Assembly (NCBI GenBank): GCA_026389975.1
Contig: JAPLGV010000267.1
Span: forward strand, 4,431-14,384
Direction of reading: 5' to 3'
Origin: Chloroflexota bacterium
GTDB taxonomy: Bacteria; Chloroflexota; Anaerolineae; Anaerolineales; Villigracilaceae
Length of the DNA: 9,954 bases
Shown here: positions 5,745-9,954 of the stretch, piece after piece
Numbering within the stretch: the first letter of the stretch is position 1
Layout of the letters: every line of letters begins with the position of its first letter
Translations under genes and position numbers: made by a program
Notes under the pieces: model-generated
Told to the model about the DNA's origin: nothing
The model's input: the letters and a program-made list of their open reading frames with translations, nothing else
Database searches by the model: none

Positions 5745-5861
5745 GAACCGTTGGTTGTCAAAGACAAAGAAAGGGAAGTGGGAATTTTCTTTGCCATTTG
5801 CACACCAGGGAGAGAGTACCTGCGTATCTATGTTCAAGCTGAATTATAAAAAGGGAGTGCC

Positions 5862-7814
5862 ATGATCAAAAAAACCATTGTACCCATTGGGTTAATGCTG
5901 GTATTAATCTTGAATGGATGCGGATCGGCTTCCTCTCCCATTTCAGGACTGACTCCCGTCCCAGTGTCAGGGGAAAGATATGTCATCGGATACTATCCAT
6001 CGTGGGCGGCGGAGCGAAATGTGTTCGTCGCAAATATTCCTACCAACAAGCTGACTCATATCAATTATGCCTTTTCCAATGTATCCGCCAGCGGGGAATG
6101 TACGCTGGGTGATCCTGCTTCGGATGTGGAGCGGGTTTATTCAGCTTCTGAAAGTGTCAACGGACGGGCTGATTCAAAATCGGCAGCTTTTCACGGGAAT
6201 TTCAACCAGTTCCTTTTGTTGAAGCAAAAATATCAAAACCTCAAAGTGCTTATTTCTATCGGCGGGTGGACATGGTCAGGTAACTTTTCCGCCGCAGCGA
6301 AAGATGATGCCTCTCGCCAGCGTTTTGTCGCCTCTTGCATCGATTTGTATCTGACGCAATATAAAGGCGTATTCGATGGGCTGGATATCGATTGGGAATA
6401 TCCGGTCAGCGGCGGATTGACCGATGGCACGTCTGATGACAAAAAGAATTTTACTTCGCTGCTCGGTGAACTCCGCCGCCAGTTGGATGAGTTGGGAGCG
6501 GTGGATAATAATCACTATCTTCTGACCATCGCCGCTCCGATCGGACCGGGAAACATCCGCAACATCGAGCCAGATGCAATTGCACCCCTTGTCGATTGGA
6601 TCAACCTTATGGGATACGATTTTCACGGCCCATGGGACTCAACAACCAACTTCAACGCGCCGCTCTTCAGGACTCCCACCGATCCAGGTGATGCGGGACT
6701 TAATGTCGATGCCGCGTCTCAGACGTATCTCTCCGCGGGTGTGCCCGCGGAAAAGTTGGTGCTGGGCGTTCCCTTCTACGGACATGGCTGGGCTGGAGTT
6801 TCGGATACCGATCACGGCCTCTATCAATCCGCGAGTGGAGCCGCCCCGGGCACATGGGAAGCGGGCTCCTTCGAATACAAAGACATTCAAAAGAAATTCT
6901 TTCCCACATATCAGCGCTATTGGAACGCCGAAGCATACGTGCCTTGGTTGTATGACCCGGCGAGCAAAATATTCATCAGCTACGATGATCCCCAATCGCT
7001 CGAGGCCAAGGCGGGATATGTGCGCGATCAAGGACTCGCTGGAGTCATGATCTGGGATGTGTCCCAGGGCGATGAGACTTTGTTCGATGCGATCTACAAA
7101 GGTCTCGAGGTCGGCGGACCCCCCCGACCGACTCTCGTTCCGACAGTAATGGTTCCCCGCCCATTCGAAAAGGAGATCCACTCGATCAGCGGGATTATCC
7201 TCGACGGACAGCTCAGTGAGTGGTCATCTACACCTGATTTCGTCCTAAACGATCAGTCCCAGGTCGTTTACAGCCTCACCCCGAAAAGCTGGGGGGGACC
7301 GCAGGATCTGTCAGCGAAAGCCTGGGTCGGATGGACTCCGGACGGTTTGTATTTCGCCTTCCAGGTCGTTGACGACATTCATGTTCAGCCCAATGCTGAT
7401 TCAACTCTCTGGCATGGCGATCACGTGGAATTGCAATTCGATACACTCCTGGATAAGGATTACAGCAACCCCGGTATGAACGATGATGATTTCCAGGTTG
7501 GGATTTCTCTCGGAGATCTTGCCAGCGTGCCGCCAGTGGCTTATGCATGGTTCAACGGCCCGAACCCAGCAGGACCGGTCAGCATGATCCAGATGGCTTA
7601 CAAAGGGACTGCGGATGGTTATATTATGGAAGCCTTCGTTCCGAAGGAGGCGCTGGTTGGGATCACACTGGCTGATGGCTCAACATTCGGAATGAACATC
7701 AGCCTCAGCGATGCAGACGACGCTGCTCAGGGACAAAAGGTGATGCTATCCACATCAGCGATTCGGACCTACGCGGATCCGCGGACTTTTGGAAAGATCA
7801 CGTTGGTGAATTAG
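5862..7814 (+). CDS. GH18 chitinase lipoprotein with C-terminal CBM9-like domain
   Basis: A 650-residue secreted chitinase that should hydrolyse beta-1,4 GlcNAc links in chitin at the cell surface. A basic start, hydrophobic core and lipobox L17-N18-G19-C20 mark it as a lipoprotein; a short Ser/Pro linker follows. The GH18 barrel spans about 38-415: YVIGYYPSW (40-48), SIGGW (132-136), the catalytic DGLDIDWE (D172, D175, D177, catalytic acid E179), MGYDF (250-254), GVPFYGHGW (302-310, start of the insertion domain) and the closing GVMIWDVSQGD (394-404, W398). All key residues are present. A Pro/Thr linker (about 419-434) joins a domain at about 441-650 beginning ILDGQLSEW, with WVGWTPDGLYFAFQVVDD and GDHVELQFD, typical of CBM9/DOMON-like sugar-binding modules. 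The start has GGGAG (5853-5857), close to the ATG. It converges with the GH3/ABC operon. Confidence 0.93.
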   Translation: MIKKTIVPIGLMLVLILNGCGSASSPISGLTPVPVSGERYVIGYYPSWAAERNVFVANIPTNKLTHINYAFSNVSASGECTLGDPASDVERVYSASESVNGRADSKSAAFHGNFNQFLLLKQKYQNLKVLISIGGWTWSGNFSAAAKDDASRQRFVASCIDLYLTQYKGVFDGLDIDWEYPVSGGLTDGTSDDKKNFTSLLGELRRQLDELGAVDNNHYLLTIAAPIGPGNIRNIEPDAIAPLVDWINLMGYDFHGPWDSTTNFNAPLFRTPTDPGDAGLNVDAASQTYLSAGVPAEKLVLGVPFYGHGWAGVSDTDHGLYQSASGAAPGTWEAGSFEYKDIQKKFFPTYQRYWNAEAYVPWLYDPASKIFISYDDPQSLEAKAGYVRDQGLAGVMIWDVSQGDETLFDAIYKGLEVGGPPRPTLVPTVMVPRPFEKEIHSISGIILDGQLSEWSSTPDFVLNDQSQVVYSLTPKSWGGPQDLSAKAWVGWTPDGLYFAFQVVDDIHVQPNADSTLWHGDHVELQFDTLLDKDYSNPGMNDDDFQVGISLGDLASVPPVAYAWFNGPNPAGPVSMIQMAYKGTADGYIMEAFVPKEALVGITLADGSTFGMNISLSDADDAAQGQKVMLSTSAIRTYADPRTFGKITLVN

Positions 7815-7824
7815 CTTCGACCCA

Positions 7825-7849
7825 CTGGTCAGGATCTGAACCTAGCCAG
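7825..7849. terminator. Possible shared hairpin between the convergent chitinase and GH3 genes
   Basis: Only 27 bases separate the two convergent stop codons. CTGG (7825-7828) pairs with CCAG (7846-7849) and AGG (7831-7833) with CCT (7841-7843), with a T-G wobble and one mismatch between them, around the loop ATCTGAA. Neither strand has a T-run after it, so it is at best a weak bidirectional terminator. It also overlaps the last codons of the GH3 gene. Confidence 0.3.
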
Positions 7850-9428
7850 CAGGATATAGCTCCGGGATGGACACAGGCAGTTTCCCCTCAAAAACAAAAT
7901 GTCCAAACAATGCTTTGGCCAACGCCCGCATGGACGGCTCCAGAATACTGTACGTGCAGATGTAGGCCGGTGCTTCGGGGAAAGCGACCAGGTCATAGGG
8001 TAATCGCAAAGCGACAATGATCGTCCGCACCCCACTTTGAAGAATCCGCCGGAGGAGTTTAGCCTGTCCGGGCGATTCTAAAGCATTCAGAGTGCAACAA
8101 ATGACAAAATCGTAACTGGACAATTGCTGAAGCACTGCACTGATATCCGCCTCTTCGGGCGCATACGGAATGATGTGTTCAACCACATTTGGATGATACT
8201 CTCGCATTGCCGCAGCCAATCCAGGAGTGATATACGAGGATGTATCTGCCGGGGTCAAGTCAACAGGTTTGGGGATGATCACCGCCAGGCGCTGTTCCGC
8301 CTTCAGATTCAAAGGCAGGATATTTTCAAGATCACGCACCAGTGTGATGGATCGTTCTGCAATTTCGGCTGCAACCGCCTGATGATCGGCACAACCCACA
8401 ACCTCCAACCCGGGAACGGGAAACCCTCCCGCCAGCCAGCGTTTGAGGGTCAGAATGCGTTCGACCGACCTCGAGATGTCCTCCTGATCCAACATACCTT
8501 GCTCAACTGCTTTCTTCAGGCTGGAATAAACCCGCTGGTGGTCGGCCGGGTTGGAGCCGAGCAGCAGCAAATCCACCCCGGCGGTTGCCGCCCGGACGGC
8601 ATCCTCACCCAGCGCTTCGCCCTGGCGGATGGCCTGCATATCCATTGCGTCAGAGACAATCACCCCTTCAAAACCAAGTTGCCCCCGCAGGATCCCTTTC
8701 AAGATGGAAGGAGAAAGTGTGGCTGGCGGCGCATCCAACCCGTCTATGGCAGGCAGGGCAAGGTGTGCGCTCATTACCAGCTTAACCCCGGCTTCAACCG
8801 CCGCCCGGAAAGGTGGAAATTCCACTTGTTGCAGGCGATCAAGATCATGGGGAAGGGATGGCAGCCCATGATGCGAGTCGGTAGCAGTATCCCCATGTCC
8901 GGGGAAATGTTTCGCAACTGCAGCTACCCCTTGTGATTGCATGCCGTTTATTAATGCCGCGGCCAGACTTGCCACCTCGTCTGGTTTTTCTCCGAAGGAC
9001 CTGGTGCCAATGACCGGGTTGTGGGGATTGATGTTGACATCGCAACTGGGAGCATAATTCACATTGACGCCCATGGCAGCCAGTTCACTGCCGAGAACCT
9101 CGCCGGCCCGTCGTGCCAGTTCAGTCGATCCGGTCGCGCCAAGTGCCATGTTGCCAGGCAAAGGTGTCACGCCTTTCCCAATCGCCATCAATTGACCGCC
9201 TTCCTGGTCGGTGGCGATCAATAACGGGGGCAGGCCAAAGTCCTGCGCCAGGTGCTGCAGAGAACCAGTCAGTGTACGCACCTGGGCCGGGTTGTCAATA
9301 TTAAGGCTGCGGAAGAGGGTCAGTCCAGCCGGCTTGTATTTTTGAAGTGCAGCCACGATCCCGGGAGTCGGTTTTTTCCCCTTGAACGCCAGTAGTATTT
9401 TTTGACCAATAAGATTCTGTCTGTTCAC
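7842..9428 (-). CDS. nagZ: GH3 beta-N-acetylhexosaminidase (NagZ type), cytoplasmic
   Basis: A 528-residue glycoside hydrolase family 3 enzyme expected to release terminal GlcNAc from chito-oligosaccharides or muropeptides. Motifs are DQEGGQ (74-79), NYAPSCDVN (124-132), IGTRSFGEKP (140-149), KHFPGHGDT (173-181), D184-S-H186 and VSDAMDM (258-264). By analogy with Bacillus NagZ, D184-H186 is the acid/base dyad of the hexosaminidase branch and D260 the nucleophile. Residues about 1-335 form the barrel; about 355-528 form the C-terminal alpha/beta domain of two-domain NagZ proteins. It has no signal peptide, so it acts in the cytoplasm. GTG at 9428 is the start: the in-frame stop of the upstream permease lies 6 bases before it, and the conserved N-terminus follows at once. 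The ribosome binding site is weak, so coupling to the permease is likely. It forms an operon with the sugar permease. Confidence 0.92.
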   Translation of the reverse strand: MNRQNLIGQKILLAFKGKKPTPGIVAALQKYKPAGLTLFRSLNIDNPAQVRTLTGSLQHLAQDFGLPPLLIATDQEGGQLMAIGKGVTPLPGNMALGATGSTELARRAGEVLGSELAAMGVNVNYAPSCDVNINPHNPVIGTRSFGEKPDEVASLAAALINGMQSQGVAAVAKHFPGHGDTATDSHHGLPSLPHDLDRLQQVEFPPFRAAVEAGVKLVMSAHLALPAIDGLDAPPATLSPSILKGILRGQLGFEGVIVSDAMDMQAIRQGEALGEDAVRAATAGVDLLLLGSNPADHQRVYSSLKKAVEQGMLDQEDISRSVERILTLKRWLAGGFPVPGLEVVGCADHQAVAAEIAERSITLVRDLENILPLNLKAEQRLAVIIPKPVDLTPADTSSYITPGLAAAMREYHPNVVEHIIPYAPEEADISAVLQQLSSYDFVICCTLNALESPGQAKLLRRILQSGVRTIIVALRLPYDLVAFPEAPAYICTYSILEPSMRALAKALFGHFVFEGKLPVSIPELYPAG

Positions 9429-9434
9429 AAGGCA

Positions 9435-9954
9435 TCACTTTAGTCCCGAAATCACTACGCTTTCCAGGATGTAGCGCTGGGCAAAGAAAAAGACCACCAT
9501 GAGCGGTACTGTGGTTAGCACCGCAGCAGCCATGATGGTGGGCCAGGGCTGAACCGTAAGGTTGATATTGTATAGGGTGGAAACGTAAACGGGCAGGGTG
9601 TAGAGGTCGACGGTCTGCAGGTACATCAGCGGGACCAGCAGGCTGCTCCAAAAGCCGACAAAGAGGAAGGTGGCAATGGTGGCCAGTGGGGCTTTGACAA
9701 GCGGGAGGACGATCTCCCAAAATATCTGGATGTGATTGGCGCCGTCCACAACTGCTGATTCGTCCAACTCCTTGGGGATTTGGGCCATGGATTGACGAAG
9801 CAGGAATACCATCGCTGCCCCACCTGCGAAGTAGCCAGGAATGATCAGCGGATTAAAGGTACCCACCCAGCCCAGCTTATTAAAGAAAACATATGGGGGA
9901 ACAAGCAGGGCCTGCGCCGGAATCATCATCGTGGAAAGCATCAGGAAGAATACC
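9435..9954 (-). CDS. Partial carbohydrate ABC transporter permease (CUT1, MalG type)
   Basis: The C-terminal part (about 173 residues) of a binding-protein-dependent sugar permease. The reading frame is open at the right edge, so the in-frame ATG at 9941 is an internal Met and not the start; intact members have about 270-300 residues. Hydrophobic segments alternate with the cytoplasmic EAA loop, which reads ELDESAVVDGANHIQIFWEI followed by VLPLVK, matching the EAA...G...I.LP consensus that docks on the ATPase subunit. The end, FFFAQRYILESVVISGLK, is typical of MalG-type subunits, which are usually the last transport gene of such operons. The next gene, 6 bases downstream, is the GH3 beta-N-acetylhexosaminidase, so the imported sugar is probably a GlcNAc-containing oligosaccharide (inference from context). 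The companion permease and binding protein should lie to the right, outside the window. Confidence 0.92.
   Translation of the reverse strand, partial: VFFLMLSTMMIPAQALLVPPYVFFNKLGWVGTFNPLIIPGYFAGGAAMVFLLRQSMAQIPKELDESAVVDGANHIQIFWEIVLPLVKAPLATIATFLFVGFWSSLLVPLMYLQTVDLYTLPVYVSTLYNINLTVQPWPTIMAAAVLTTVPLMVVFFFAQRYILESVVISGLK

Larger units (their letters stand above)
5228..5861. other. AT-rich region of 634 bases without a normal-sized gene
   Basis: No recognisable large gene lies between the truncated ATPase and the chitinase. Base composition drops sharply: by hand count, 5281-5340 is about 35% GC and 5641-5700 about 27%, against about 83% at 4501-4560 inside yifB and 55% at 6841-6900 inside the chitinase. 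It contains a plausible 32-codon gene (5447-5545), a chitinase promoter (5634-5662) and a leader hairpin (5708-5744). A short open stretch at about 5361-5441 (IWTPKKLIDELVRWIM) lacks a credible start and may be a gene remnant. No insertion sequence ends or target duplications were recognised. Confidence 0.6.

Noticed and set aside
5652..5837. A minus-strand 61-codon frame upstream of the chitinase
   Set aside because: It has no start signals or similarity, and it overlaps the promoter and leader hairpin of the chitinase.
5228..5861. An insertion sequence as the cause of the yifB truncation
   Set aside because: No transposase fragment, terminal inverted repeats or target-site duplication could be recognised, so only a generic rearrangement is claimed.
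8124..8936. A 270-codon plus-strand frame opposite the GH3 gene
   Set aside because: The minus-strand GH3 protein has complete catalytic motifs over this span; the plus frame is rich in Cys, Arg and Gln with no domain sense.

Overview
The window is ordinary bacterial chromosome, apparently from an uncultured or little-studied lineage. The gene repertoire and style would fit Chloroflexota (Anaerolineae-like): a Gly-Cys lipobox lipoprotein chitinase, a P1-family peptidase, an AI-2E-type permease, a CUT1 sugar transporter next to a GH3 enzyme, and two genes that look leaderless. That placement is an inference from gene content; there is no rRNA or marker gene here to prove it. No rRNA, tRNA, CRISPR array or recognisable insertion sequence was found.

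Left part (1-3909). A partial zinc-metallopeptidase lipoprotein (1-1313, minus) runs off the left edge. It is divergent from a plus-strand run of an AI-2E family permease (1388-2629), a 60-residue acidic protein of unknown function (2710-2892) and a P1/DmpA-type self-processing peptidase (2897-3889). The last two are only 4 bases apart and probably co-transcribed. A 74-bp divergent promoter region serves the two outward-facing genes. Short palindromes that begin with the same 8 bases lie directly after the AI-2E permease and the P1 peptidase.

Middle part (3890-5861). A 276-base intergenic stretch rich in inverted repeats leads to a consensus-like promoter and a YifB/ComM-type AAA+ ATPase that breaks off at residue 353 of about 500, in the middle of a conserved motif. 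At that break (about 5221) the DNA changes abruptly from very GC-rich coding sequence to AT-rich sequence with no normal-sized gene. This 634-base stretch holds one plausible 32-residue membrane peptide gene with a good ribosome binding site, a strong promoter and a leader hairpin for the next gene. It looks like a rearrangement junction, or possibly an assembly join.

Right part (5862-9954). A secreted GH18 chitinase lipoprotein with a C-terminal CBM9-like domain (plus) converges on a minus-strand operon that ends with a CUT1 sugar ABC permease (partial at the right edge) and a cytoplasmic GH3 beta-N-acetylhexosaminidase (NagZ type). Together these suggest a chitin or GlcNAc-oligosaccharide scavenging locus: cleavage at the cell surface, import of oligosaccharides, then intracellular release of GlcNAc. 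No clearly new multi-gene system was found. The most notable points are the truncated ATPase with its breakpoint, the small unknown genes and the structured intergenic DNA.
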